DNA of 64,000 nt from JAGOEF01 sp964511665 (GTDB taxonomy: Bacteria > Bacteroidota > Bacteroidia > Bacteroidales > ML635J-15), in contig CAZEHA010000005.1 of assembly GCA_964511665.1 (NCBI GenBank), forward strand, positions 1-64,000. Direction: 5' to 3'. Shown piece by piece: positions 35,516 to 44,133 of the stretch. The notes below the pieces were generated by a model, which had not been told where the DNA came from, did no database searches, and was given only the letters and a program-made list of their open reading frames with translations. Position 1 is the stretch's first letter. Each line of letters begins with the position of its first letter. The position numbers and the translations under genes are program-made.

Positions 35516-36859
35516 TTAGGCGAGTTTTAGTTTTATTTTCTCGAAACAACGGTTTATAATGCGCAGTAGCCAAACCTTGTTCACCTCAGAACGATGGTTG
35601 CACATGTAGAAATTGGCATATAGGGCGGCACTCAGGCTCCTTGTTCCAAATATGGAGTGTATAAATCGGGCAGCAAGAAATGCAGGGCGACTGATTTGCT
35701 TGCGGATATCGGCAATGGTTTTATCGATATCTTCAATTGTATTGTTTTTGCAATGAATGGTGTAAAAGTTATATCTGTCCCAGTCGTTTGGAAAATTTGT
35801 GTACCGTAAATTACCGGCTTCGCGGTGTCTGTCGAAGAGTGCTGAGCCCGGCAACGGAGTGAGCAGTGTGATGAGAAACGAGTCGATATCCGAATTCAAC
35901 ATATATTTTTTTCGTTTTTCGAGGCTTAGTGTTGTATCGTTTTCGAGGCCGAACATAAAAACCCCACAAAGAGCGATGCGTTGTTTGTGGATATTTTTCA
36001 CAATTGTTTTGTATTGTGCGCAATGCTTGGCATTTTGCACCTTATTCATGGCCATCAACGATTCTTTCTCTTCCGATTCAAAACCTATGATAAGCAGGCG
36101 ACAACCGCTTTTTCGGGCATAATATAAAAACTCCTCATCCATTCCCGCATTTACCGATACCATGCCTATCCAATGTTTGTTCGTTTTAGCCTCTATCAAC
36201 TTTTTGAACAACTCTATGACATGCTCACGGTTCCACGGTGTAAAACCATACATATTTTCGTCGCTAAAAAAAATAGTTTTTTGCTCTATGTTTTTTATTT
36301 CTTCAACCAGTAAATCAACAGGCCTGAAATGGTGTCGGCTTTTGTGTAATTTAACAATGCAGCAAAAGTCGCAAGCCAGCGGGCAGCCTCTCGACATTTG
36401 CACCGATGCGGTTTTGTATTGGTGACGATAGTATTTTCGCTGTAGTGTGTAGTCTAATGCTGAACTACCGTAGTACAGTTTTTTCAATTGGTGGTTTTCG
36501 AAATCATCGAGCAAGTCGGTCCATATACTTTCTGCCTCACCCACCACTACACAGTCGGCATATTTAACCGATTCATCGGGAAACAAACTGGCATGTATGC
36601 CTCCCAACACTGTGGTAATACCCCGTTGTTTTAGAATGCCCAAAATGTTGTAGGCAGCGTTAACAGTAAGTATTCGAGCAGTTACTGCAGCCAAATCGGC
36701 ATCAATATCGTCCAAACTATCAATTCGTAAGTCAACTATGCTTATATCCCACTTTTCAACAGGTGTTAGCGAAGCCATAATCCCCAATTCAATGGGTTCG
36801 TAAAAGTTTTTTACATGCAGTTCATAATCGGGATTAATTAACACCAGTTTTTTCTTCAT
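35516..36859 (-). CDS. B12-binding-type radical SAM enzyme 6
   Basis: This 447-residue fourth member of the HpnP-like paralogue group has LVLINPDYE, VLGGIHASL at 84-92, VVVGEAES at 104-111, core motif C159, C163, C166 (C-P-L-A-C-D-F-C) and FFSDENMYG near 196-204. It is the most divergent of the four in the N-terminal domain (the DENF element is replaced by DLRIDSL). The D-W-D-R-Y-N segment near the C-terminus is conserved. It lies 61 nt upstream of the ABC ATPase gene and 14 nt after the MTTase-like gene. Substrate unknown. Confidence 0.85.
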   Translation of the reverse strand: MKKKLVLINPDYELHVKNFYEPIELGIMASLTPVEKWDISIVDLRIDSLDDIDADLAAVTARILTVNAAYNILGILKQRGITTVLGGIHASLFPDESVKYADCVVVGEAESIWTDLLDDFENHQLKKLYYGSSALDYTLQRKYYRHQYKTASVQMSRGCPLACDFCCIVKLHKSRHHFRPVDLLVEEIKNIEQKTIFFSDENMYGFTPWNREHVIELFKKLIEAKTNKHWIGMVSVNAGMDEEFLYYARKSGCRLLIIGFESEEKESLMAMNKVQNAKHCAQYKTIVKNIHKQRIALCGVFMFGLENDTTLSLEKRKKYMLNSDIDSFLITLLTPLPGSALFDRHREAGNLRYTNFPNDWDRYNFYTIHCKNNTIEDIDKTIADIRKQISRPAFLAARFIHSIFGTRSLSAALYANFYMCNHRSEVNKVWLLRIINRCFEKIKLKLA

Positions 36860-36873
36860 GCCTTGTTGCCGTG

Positions 36874-38148
36874 CTATTTTTTCTTGTTAAGTTTTTGTTT
36901 TGGAGGTTTATAAAAAGCATCTATTTTTTGTTTGCTGAAAAGCTTTTCCATCATATCAATACGCTGTTGGGTAACTTCGGGAGCTACTTTAGGGCTTAGT
37001 TTGGCAGCAGGCAGATAGTCAAATTCATAGTAATACGTTATGCGTGCATTGTCGAATTTAATTTTTTTAGCAAACTTGATGGTTTGCATAAAGTCTTCGT
37101 CGGTTTCGGTAGGGAAACCTGCAAAAAATAACGCATCCATGCGTAATGCAGGGTTGGCTTTTCGGAACATTTGCAATGTTTCGGCCACTTCGGCTGCTTT
37201 ATAATGGCGGTTCATTAGCCGAATTATCTTGTCGCTGCCACTTTCCATGGCAATGGTAATATCCCAAATTTTCTTCGATTTGATATAGGGTAATAAAAAA
37301 TCTCTGTTTTTTACAAGCCAGGCCGGGTTCATACCATGAAGCGACCATTTCACATTGTGTTTTTCATCGATTGCCGACAATTTTTCGATAAGCTCGTTCA
37401 ACGAAGTCTTCAGGTCGATGCCGTAGGAGCTGATGTCGTCGGCAAGAAAATGAAATATTCTGTAGCCCTTCTCCAATAGTCCGGTATATTCCAACATCAG
37501 TTTTTCGGGCGATTTGCTCCTGACTTTACCAACAGCACGCCTGATATTGCAATATGAACAGTTGTTGGCACACCCGGTGCCGGTTATAATGAAACACTTA
37601 TCGGAATAGTTGTATCCGGCATTTGCAACAATAAGTGCTTTGTAGTCTCTTAGCCGGCGCATGCGGCGGTAGAATGATTCTGTAAGGCCGAAGTGACGCA
37701 ACAATTCGCCACACGAGTAGTAGTCGTGCTTGGTGTAGAAAATGGTTTCGTCCATTTCGGCAAAGTTGTAACTATGTGCTTCGGGTGTTTCATCGAACTT
37801 AATCCTGAAATCGGGAAAGAATTTGTCAATCTCTGCAATGTTTTTTGTGGCAATTGCCGGACCATCGTATATTTCTCGAAGTTCATCGAGATTGGCTCCG
37901 GGCATACATCCGGCTACTATCAACCGGGCTTTGTGCTGTTCTAATTCCTGAATTGTTTTTTTTGAATTTACCACATCCTGAGGCGATACAGAGCAAGTAA
38001 CATATACTATGTAGTCAACATTATCGATGGTGTCGGATACATGCACATTGTTTATTGAGAAGTAGTTTCTGATTTTTGATGCATCGAGGCTTCGCAAGGG
38101 GCATTGCGAAGGTGGGTCAATCACAAAAACACGTTTGTTGTTGTTCAT
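36874..38148 (-). CDS. Methylthiotransferase-like radical SAM protein 3 (no TRAM)
   Basis: This 424-residue protein has N-terminal cluster cysteines C16 (Q-C-P-L-R-S-L-D), C52 (V-T-C-S-V-S) and C81 (A-G-C-M-P-G), and the core motif C193, C197, C200 (C-A-N-N-C-S-Y-C-N-I-R). The C-terminus has AKLSPKVAPEVTQQR and then a Lys-rich end, not a TRAM domain. The conserved AIATKNIAEIDKFFPDFRI-type segment, with the other two copies, defines a distinct subfamily. It lies 14 nt upstream of one B12-type gene and 21 nt downstream of another. Likely sulfur-insertion chemistry; target unknown. Confidence 0.83.
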   Translation of the reverse strand: MNNNKRVFVIDPPSQCPLRSLDASKIRNYFSINNVHVSDTIDNVDYIVYVTCSVSPQDVVNSKKTIQELEQHKARLIVAGCMPGANLDELREIYDGPAIATKNIAEIDKFFPDFRIKFDETPEAHSYNFAEMDETIFYTKHDYYSCGELLRHFGLTESFYRRMRRLRDYKALIVANAGYNYSDKCFIITGTGCANNCSYCNIRRAVGKVRSKSPEKLMLEYTGLLEKGYRIFHFLADDISSYGIDLKTSLNELIEKLSAIDEKHNVKWSLHGMNPAWLVKNRDFLLPYIKSKKIWDITIAMESGSDKIIRLMNRHYKAAEVAETLQMFRKANPALRMDALFFAGFPTETDEDFMQTIKFAKKIKFDNARITYYYEFDYLPAAKLSPKVAPEVTQQRIDMMEKLFSKQKIDAFYKPPKQKLNKKK

Positions 38149-38169
38149 TTTTGTTTTTAAAGCAAAGTA

Positions 38170-39834
38170 CTAATTAATTGCAAATTTACTTTTTAAAAAT
38201 GAAACTACGGAATGGAGTTGAATTGATCTTTGTGTTTGTAACAAATAATTATTCCGAATGCCTGACAAAAACTCCTGATGTGCTTTTAGTAGGGCCCCGT
38301 TCATCTCATCTGCAGCATCAGTGTGGGTTTCGTTACATGAATCTATAATTTTCGTTGCATAGTATTCAACTATATTTGCCCTCTCTTTTTTGTAATAGCC
38401 ATATTTTTTGCTTAAATCATTGTTCACCTGATAATAATAGTTTGAAAAAGAGATTGTTCCTTTACCGCATCCTATGGCATAATCAAATTTGTAACAGGTA
38501 AAATCAATCAACATTTGCTTATGACTATTAGAACACAAAGCAATCTTGATGTCTTCAATTGTTTTGTCGTTATATTTTATGAGAGGTGTTACATAGGGTT
38601 TGTCGTAACATAGAAGTTTTTCTTTTTCCAACTCCCTAAAAATCTTAGTACCGGGATATGCTGAAACTTCTCTTGATATGTTCCCGTAAATATGTAATTC
38701 ATCAATGTCTTTTAAGAATTTTATGTTTTCTATTAATTTTTCTTTGTTTGAATATGGATTAAACATGATAAAACCAATATGTAAACCAATATTACACTCG
38801 CTCAGTATTCTATAGGCCTCTATTCCGTCATTAACGCTTGATGATTTATTGTAAAACGCCAGATCTTCTTCAGAACCTGACTCAAAACCACAATATACCA
38901 TTGTTAAGCCTGCCCTCTTCAGTTTTTTCCAAAACTCAATACCGGCTTTAACAATGGCTTTAGCCTGACAAGCCAGTTTAATTTCGACAGTAATATTATT
39001 TGTCAAAATATAATCAGCAATCTTATTAGCTCTTTCGAGGGTAATGTTGTTTAAGCCCAGAAAGTCGCTGTCGGGGAAATATATCGATATTTCTTTGTTT
39101 TCGCTTTTTTGAATTATTTGAGAAATATCGTTGAATACCTTTTCGGCACTTTGAAATCTATATTTGCTGTTTCCGCTTAGTTTCATAAAATTCGGGGTAC
39201 AGCAAAAAGAGCAATTTGAAACACATCCTCTCGAAGAGACCAGACAAATCTCATTAGTAAAAGCTAGTTGCGGTATCCCTAAATTGGGTAATGCGTCGAG
39301 GTTGGGAAAAAAGCTTGCTTTGTTTTCGATAATTTCTCCTTTTTGTCTGTATGTCAATCCCTCAATCGTTGCAAAATCTGTGTTTTTCAATTGCAAAAGA
39401 GTCAATAATAGTGTTGGGAACGAAACCTCTGCTTCCCCTTTAATAATATAGTCAACTTCTGCAATGTCGGTTAAAATATCAACCGCTGTAAGTGAAGCAT
39501 GCACGCCTCCAAGAATAATTGTAGTTTGTGGTAATTTCGATTTTATTTTTTTTATCAAACCGATTGTTCTTTCCATCGAGAATTGAAATGGCGAAAACCC
39601 GACTATCGCGGGTTTGGATTTTAAAATCTTGTCTAGAATTTTATCATCATTCAAATTATCGAAGTCACCATCCAATGCTTCAACGTCAATATCGTAATCT
39701 TTTTTTAAAATTTCTGTCAAGCATAAAATGCCTAAGTGCGGCAAAGGCATATAAAGCTTATTATTCTTCGAGAAGTATAAGGTACTCAGACTTATTAAGA
39801 AGACCTTACAGTTGTTGTGTCTTTTGGTATTCAT
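38170..39834 (-). CDS. B12-binding-type radical SAM enzyme 7
   Basis: This 554-residue protein is the longest radical SAM gene of the block. The B12-binding-type domain has GILCLTEIL near 35-43, IVGFSPFQFS at 77-86, ILGGVHASL at 107-115 and a KGEAEVSF motif at 132-139. The core has C204, C208, C211 (C-V-S-N-C-S-F-C-C). The C-terminal 150 residues are extended and polar and look unlike the other six. It has a strong -7 element at 39873-39880 with a nearby inverted repeat, so it probably starts a transcript. It is close to magnesium-protoporphyrin-cyclase-like B12 enzymes in general shape only; the substrate is unknown. Confidence 0.85.
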   Translation of the reverse strand: MNTKRHNNCKVFLISLSTLYFSKNNKLYMPLPHLGILCLTEILKKDYDIDVEALDGDFDNLNDDKILDKILKSKPAIVGFSPFQFSMERTIGLIKKIKSKLPQTTIILGGVHASLTAVDILTDIAEVDYIIKGEAEVSFPTLLLTLLQLKNTDFATIEGLTYRQKGEIIENKASFFPNLDALPNLGIPQLAFTNEICLVSSRGCVSNCSFCCTPNFMKLSGNSKYRFQSAEKVFNDISQIIQKSENKEISIYFPDSDFLGLNNITLERANKIADYILTNNITVEIKLACQAKAIVKAGIEFWKKLKRAGLTMVYCGFESGSEEDLAFYNKSSSVNDGIEAYRILSECNIGLHIGFIMFNPYSNKEKLIENIKFLKDIDELHIYGNISREVSAYPGTKIFRELEKEKLLCYDKPYVTPLIKYNDKTIEDIKIALCSNSHKQMLIDFTCYKFDYAIGCGKGTISFSNYYYQVNNDLSKKYGYYKKERANIVEYYATKIIDSCNETHTDAADEMNGALLKAHQEFLSGIRNNYLLQTQRSIQLHSVVSFLKSKFAIN

Positions 39835-39847
39835 TATTGGGCGTTAG

Positions 39848-39868
39848 ATTGTTCAATTTGCGAACAAT
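39848..39868 (-). promoter_or_regulatory. Inverted repeat beside promoter (possible operator)
   Basis: ATTGTTC at 39848-39854 is matched by GAACAAT at 39862-39868, a 7-bp dyad with a 7-nt spacer. It lies just downstream of the -7 element at 39873-39880, so it could be an operator or a 5' leader hairpin. Confidence 0.35.
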
Positions 39869-39872
39869 ATGC

Positions 39873-39880
39873 CAAATATA
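39873..39880 (-). promoter_or_regulatory. Bacteroidota -7 element (TATATTTG)
   Basis: A perfect TAnnTTTG match on the minus strand, about 39 nt before the ATG at 39834. It lies in the 63-nt gap between two radical SAM genes, suggesting an internal transcription start. Confidence 0.5.
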
Positions 39881-39897
39881 CGTATTTTATTCTACTT

Positions 39898-40803
39898 CTA
39901 ACGCAAGAATGCTCCAATTTTATCAAGAATAGAAGTTCTTATCTTGCCCAAATAGCAATCGTACCATTCTTCGGAGCCCGACATGCATTTGGTGTTTTTT
40001 GTGTTGGGAACAAATGTGCCTTCGAATAGATTACCAAAACTTTTCTTCATCGAAAAACATTGAATTACATTGCCGAAATTATCCATTGTAAAGTATCGGT
40101 GTCCTGCTTCGCAAACAATGCCTTTTCCCGTTGTTTGTGGCCATGGAAAACTAACCTCGCTTTTTTTTAGATTTGCCAATCGGGCAATTATTTCTATTTG
40201 TTCGTCGGAATATTCATAAGGGTAATGTTTGCCCTCGAACTCGCCTCGATAGGGTATCGGCATTATTTTATCTACACCGTGTTTGTGTAAATATTCAAAG
40301 TCCTTTTCGATGCGGCCGAACAGTAGGGGATAGGTAACGTAATTCCCGATTATGTTATAGCCATGTTTTTTTAGGAAGTGGTATTTTTCAATGTATTTCG
40401 AGAAATCAGCATCCACTTTTTCTCTTTCGAGTACATGAAAAGAGGCGCTAAGAAGCATTACCCTGTCGGGAGGCACATAGTCGGGAAATTTGTAAACATT
40501 GTCGGAGCACAAATTTGTAGAAATCTGAATATGATGTTTTTTTGTAAGCTCGTGCATTAAGGGTAAGAATTCGGGCATTAAGAATGGTTCTCCACCCAGA
40601 AAAAATATCAGCCAACTTTTACCGGTTTTATCAAAGCTTTCGGCAATATGCGCAGGACTGTATGTTTTTGTAATAAAATTGTCGGATATTTCTTTTGCAT
40701 TGTAACAGTATATACAATTGAAGTTGCAGTGGCTCGAAATAGTCCACAGCATTTTATATTTGTATTTCTTCGAAACATTAATGTAAAAATCTCTGCTTTG
40801 CAT
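39898..40803 (-). CDS. Short SPASM-like radical SAM protein 3
   Basis: This 301-residue protein has its motif at C26, C30, C33 (C-N-F-N-C-I-Y-C), the same positions as in the 18316-19221 protein, and shares KTGKSWLI, the TKKHHIQISTNLCSD run, EREKVDADF and the C-E-A-G-H-R-Y-F auxiliary motif. The auxiliary C-terminal cysteines end in K-C-M-S-G and D-C-Y-L. It is the first gene of the block on its right side, diverging from the TMTC-like gene at 41055. The two near-identical copies at opposite ends of the block suggest duplication and spread. Confidence 0.85.
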   Translation of the reverse strand: MQSRDFYINVSKKYKYKMLWTISSHCNFNCIYCYNAKEISDNFITKTYSPAHIAESFDKTGKSWLIFFLGGEPFLMPEFLPLMHELTKKHHIQISTNLCSDNVYKFPDYVPPDRVMLLSASFHVLEREKVDADFSKYIEKYHFLKKHGYNIIGNYVTYPLLFGRIEKDFEYLHKHGVDKIMPIPYRGEFEGKHYPYEYSDEQIEIIARLANLKKSEVSFPWPQTTGKGIVCEAGHRYFTMDNFGNVIQCFSMKKSFGNLFEGTFVPNTKNTKCMSGSEEWYDCYLGKIRTSILDKIGAFLR

Positions 40804-40886
40804 TCTTCAGGCTCTTTAGCTGTTTCCTCCAATCTTTCTTCAATAATATACAGGCGCAATGACCTGTGCTGTAAAAACTAAACAAA

Positions 40887-40894
40887 CAAAAATA
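40887..40894 (-). promoter_or_regulatory. Bacteroidota -7 element (TATTTTTG)
   Basis: TATTTTTG on the minus strand matches TAnnTTTG and lies about 84 nt before the ATG at 40803, in the divergent gap with the TMTC-like gene. No clear -33 partner. Confidence 0.35.
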
Positions 40895-41054
40895 GCAAAA
40901 AATATGGCACGTATTCATTATTATATTTTAATGTCTGCTCGCTTAGCATTGGCGCGGGCCTTGTGCTTCTAACAGTAATTTTGTGGAAATTAAACGCAAT
41001 GAACTGATATTAAAATTACAAAATTTTCAAAAAAAATATTCTTACTTTTACCCA

Positions 41055-43460
41055 ATGAACGCAACCAATAATAGGCAAGCCGCTAAAACATTTCGCCCTG
41101 TAAACAATAGTGTGTTACTGCTTGTTCTGCTTGTTATCACTACCCTGGTATATTCTGGGGTAAGGGGTTACGATTTTGTGAACTGGGACGATGACGACAA
41201 CATTCGGTCGAACCCGCGTTACACCGAAATGACGCAAGAAAACATTGCACATCATTTTTATCACGACAGATACAAGGCATTGGCAATATGGTCGTATATG
41301 GCCGAATACCAGTTGTTTGGCCGAAGTGCAAAGGCGCATCATACCACTAATTTGTGTTTGCACCTGCTCAACGTATTGTTGGTTTATGTACTCATGGTAA
41401 TGATGTTGCCCCAAAAGCGACGTGTGGCATTGATTGTGGCATCTTTTTTTGCCCTGCATCCGGTTTTTGTTGAGGCAGTTGCGTGGATTACAGGGCGAAA
41501 AGACCTGCTGTTTGTTTGTTTTGCCCTTATTGCCATGATGTCTTATAAGAAATATCTTCAATCGCCGGCAACTGTTGGCAAATGGCTTTGGTTTGCATTA
41601 ACTTGCGCTGCGGTGTATATTTCGAGTCTGGCAAAAATTCAGGCTTTTGCAATTCCTGTTGTGTTGTTCCTTTTCGACTGGTTTACACGTCGCAAGGCAG
41701 GCTTTATTTCCATTCTCGAAAAACTTGCAATGATATTTCTGATATTTGGCATGTGGCTCATTGTTGCGATATTGATTGCGGCTATTTTACTCTATTCTCA
41801 AAAGCAATATCTAAAGCAAATAGTGACATCAAAACCGTTTCCGATACTTATTCTGGTGCTGTTTTGGGCAGCTGTTCACACGGCGGTTGCCCTTCCTGGT
41901 GTTTTCAGTGTTTTTGCAAATGTGCAAAGTGTTAAGATACTGGTTGCTGCCACTGCTGTGTTGTGTTCATTAATACTTGTTTTGGTTATTGTAAATAGTA
42001 AAACAAGAATGAGATTGCAAACGGTTTCTTTAACAACACGCATGGTTTCTTTTGTTGTAGTTATTGCTTTTAGCTTATGGGTTATTATAGAAAACAACTA
42101 TGCTAATTTGTCGGGTCATTTGGCATACAACTTAAATCCTGAAAGATTTTGGTTACTGTTCAAGGGGCTTTGGTCGGTTGATTCAGGCCATGAAACATTC
42201 TTTTCTATAGGCGAAAGATTTCTGTTGCTGGGTTCGGCTGCAATGTTTTACTTGCAGCGCTATTTTCTTATTAAAGGGGTGGACCCTATGATTCCCTATC
42301 CAACACGCGATGCTGCCGGTAATTTGCCTGCCTATATGCTTAGCGATTTAATTGTTGTTCTTGTACTTGTTGCAATAGCTGCTTTTATTTTGTTTCGCTA
42401 TTATCGCACTAATCGTTTGGTGTGGTTTGGAGTTATGTTTTTCATTATCAATATATCTCTGGTGTTGCACATTATCCCTATCGAAGGGCGCATTCTGGCA
42501 GGCGATCGCTATACCTATCTGGCCTATATAGGCTTGTTTCTCTTGGTAGGTCTGGCTGCTGATTATTTTATCGAAAAAAATAGAAAAGCCATTGTGCTTG
42601 GCGTTCTTGGGCTTTGTATTCTTGCTATGGGATTTACAAGCTATCGCGATAAAGAAATCTGGAGAAACTCGATAAGTCTTTGGCAACATGCATTATCGGC
42701 CAATCCAACAAATCATTATGCCATGTACAGTTTGGGGCTGGCATATTTTGCCGAAAAATCAGACCCGGCTTCAGCCCGGCAATTGCTCGACAGGGCTATT
42801 GAACAGAAGAAAGACTTTATGTATTACAATAATCGCGGCAGGGTGCGTTATGCTATGGGCGATTTACGGGGCGCGCTGGGCGATTTTGATAATGCGCTGG
42901 CTATCGACACCAATTCATATGCTGCTTATAACAACAGGGGCGCAACACGATTGCAATTTTGCGATTTCAAGGGCGCACTGCTCGACTATCAAAAAGCATT
43001 GGCGATATTGCCCAACTATACCGATGCCTTAACCAATAAGGCTAAGGTACTAAACCTGATGTATTTCGACAGCATCGTAATGCAGCAAGCACAAGTTCAC
43101 GATAGCGATATAGCCAATCTGATAAGTCATGTGTTGGAAGTGTCAGAAAAAATGCTGGCTACTCAGCAGCAAGACCGTGCTATCGATTATTTGAATAGAG
43201 GTATTGCCTTGGTGCCCAACAATGCTGAGATGTACGAAAAACTTGCAGTGATATACCATTTGAATATGGACTATGCCACTGCTCTTCAAATTTACAGTAC
43301 GGGTCTCGATGCCATTCACGATAATGCTGCTTTGTTGCTTGGCAGGGGCATATTGTTTGTACAAACCGGCGACACCATTGCAGCCTGCCGCGATTTAAGC
43401 ATTTCGGCTGCGCAGGGCGACTCCGATGCCCAACAATTACTGCTACAGTTTTGCAAATAG
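41055..43460 (+). CDS. TMTC-like membrane glycosyltransferase with TPR tail, paralogue 2
   Basis: The protein has 801 residues from the ATG at 41055. The frame is open from 40983, but a near-consensus -7 element (TACTTTTA, 41043-41050) lies just before the inner ATG, and the paralogue also starts close to its first helix. It carries N-W-D-D-D-D-N-I near residue 45, HPVFVEAVAW-TGRKDLLF, ERFLLLGSAAMFYLQRYF, GDRYTYL and C-terminal TPR repeats. It resembles the 3350-5713 protein along its whole length, with the highest similarity in the catalytic first loop and the HPxFVE region. It is presumably a GT-C transferase using a polyprenyl-phosphate sugar donor. The 3' end faces the next gene with only 13 nt between. 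Confidence 0.83.
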   Translation: MNATNNRQAAKTFRPVNNSVLLLVLLVITTLVYSGVRGYDFVNWDDDDNIRSNPRYTEMTQENIAHHFYHDRYKALAIWSYMAEYQLFGRSAKAHHTTNLCLHLLNVLLVYVLMVMMLPQKRRVALIVASFFALHPVFVEAVAWITGRKDLLFVCFALIAMMSYKKYLQSPATVGKWLWFALTCAAVYISSLAKIQAFAIPVVLFLFDWFTRRKAGFISILEKLAMIFLIFGMWLIVAILIAAILLYSQKQYLKQIVTSKPFPILILVLFWAAVHTAVALPGVFSVFANVQSVKILVAATAVLCSLILVLVIVNSKTRMRLQTVSLTTRMVSFVVVIAFSLWVIIENNYANLSGHLAYNLNPERFWLLFKGLWSVDSGHETFFSIGERFLLLGSAAMFYLQRYFLIKGVDPMIPYPTRDAAGNLPAYMLSDLIVVLVLVAIAAFILFRYYRTNRLVWFGVMFFIINISLVLHIIPIEGRILAGDRYTYLAYIGLFLLVGLAADYFIEKNRKAIVLGVLGLCILAMGFTSYRDKEIWRNSISLWQHALSANPTNHYAMYSLGLAYFAEKSDPASARQLLDRAIEQKKDFMYYNNRGRVRYAMGDLRGALGDFDNALAIDTNSYAAYNNRGATRLQFCDFKGALLDYQKALAILPNYTDALTNKAKVLNLMYFDSIVMQQAQVHDSDIANLISHVLEVSEKMLATQQQDRAIDYLNRGIALVPNNAEMYEKLAVIYHLNMDYATALQIYSTGLDAIHDNAALLLGRGILFVQTGDTIAACRDLSISAAQGDSDAQQLLLQFCK

Positions 43461-43473
43461 ACTTGCTATACGC

Positions 43474-44133
43474 TTAGTATCTTATTTTCGATTCTTCTTC
43501 GCGAGTGCGTGTCTGAGATATAATATTTTCGAAAGCAGCATAAGTGGCACAAGCCGTAAACGGAATGGTGAATATCAGTCCCAAACCGCAAAACAGCGCT
43601 CCTGCAACATTAATCATACCCATTACTAACGCAAATCCGAAAACAGGCCAGAAATTTTTAGTGACGATTCTCCTGCTCCATTCCATTGCGTCCCAAAATC
43701 CATAGTTCATGAATATAATGAAAAATCCGGTGAAGGAATACGAAATAGCCAAATAGATTCCCGGTATGATGAGCAACAACACACCGATGAGAATGAGAAC
43801 TCCCGATACCAGTTGGGCCAGGATTAATTCGCCGGCAAATTTGAATCCGGCAAAAAAACGGTTAAAATCGGGTGTTTGATTCCGTACAATGTCGTTGGCA
43901 ACAATATAAATACCGGCTACGAACACAGTTTGCAAAAGACTGCCTGCAAGGCTACCTACGTAGGGGATTATACTCAGAACAATAATAATGCCGCCCACCA
44001 AAGCTCCAAATCCTATAAAAGAACCCATGTTTTTCTTAAAAATATCCATGCCCGAATTAAAATAATCGCCAAAGCGAAAATCGTAGCCGCTTGCAATAAG
44101 GCCGTTCAGCAATTCATCGTTTTTGTTTTTCAT
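43474..44133 (-). CDS. Predicted multi-pass membrane protein
   Basis: This 219-residue protein has a short soluble N-terminus, then about five helices with Gly-rich turns, including LIIPGIYLAISYSFTGFF and FWDAMEWSRRIVTKNFW. This is the layout of the DUF975/DUF4013-like membrane family of unknown function. The start overlaps the stop of the UbiD gene by ATGA, so the two are co-translated. It converges on the TMTC-like gene. Confidence 0.75.
   Translation of the reverse strand: MKNKNDELLNGLIASGYDFRFGDYFNSGMDIFKKNMGSFIGFGALVGGIIIVLSIIPYVGSLAGSLLQTVFVAGIYIVANDIVRNQTPDFNRFFAGFKFAGELILAQLVSGVLILIGVLLLIIPGIYLAISYSFTGFFIIFMNYGFWDAMEWSRRIVTKNFWPVFGFALVMGMINVAGALFCGLGLIFTIPFTACATYAAFENIISQTRTREEESKIRY

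Noticed and set aside
15895..38148. True MiaB or RimO housekeeping genes
   Set aside because: Three copies in one cluster, no TRAM domain, and divergent N-terminal motifs argue against tRNA or S12 modification.
12978..39834. Classical D-x-H-x-x-G cobalamin ligand motif
   Set aside because: Not found in any of the seven; the B12-binding assignment rests on the domain pattern only.
6645..40803. RiPP cluster with a precursor peptide
   Set aside because: I found no short precursor-like peptide, RRE domain or peptidase next to the SPASM-type enzymes; the small genes present are membrane proteins or lipoproteins.
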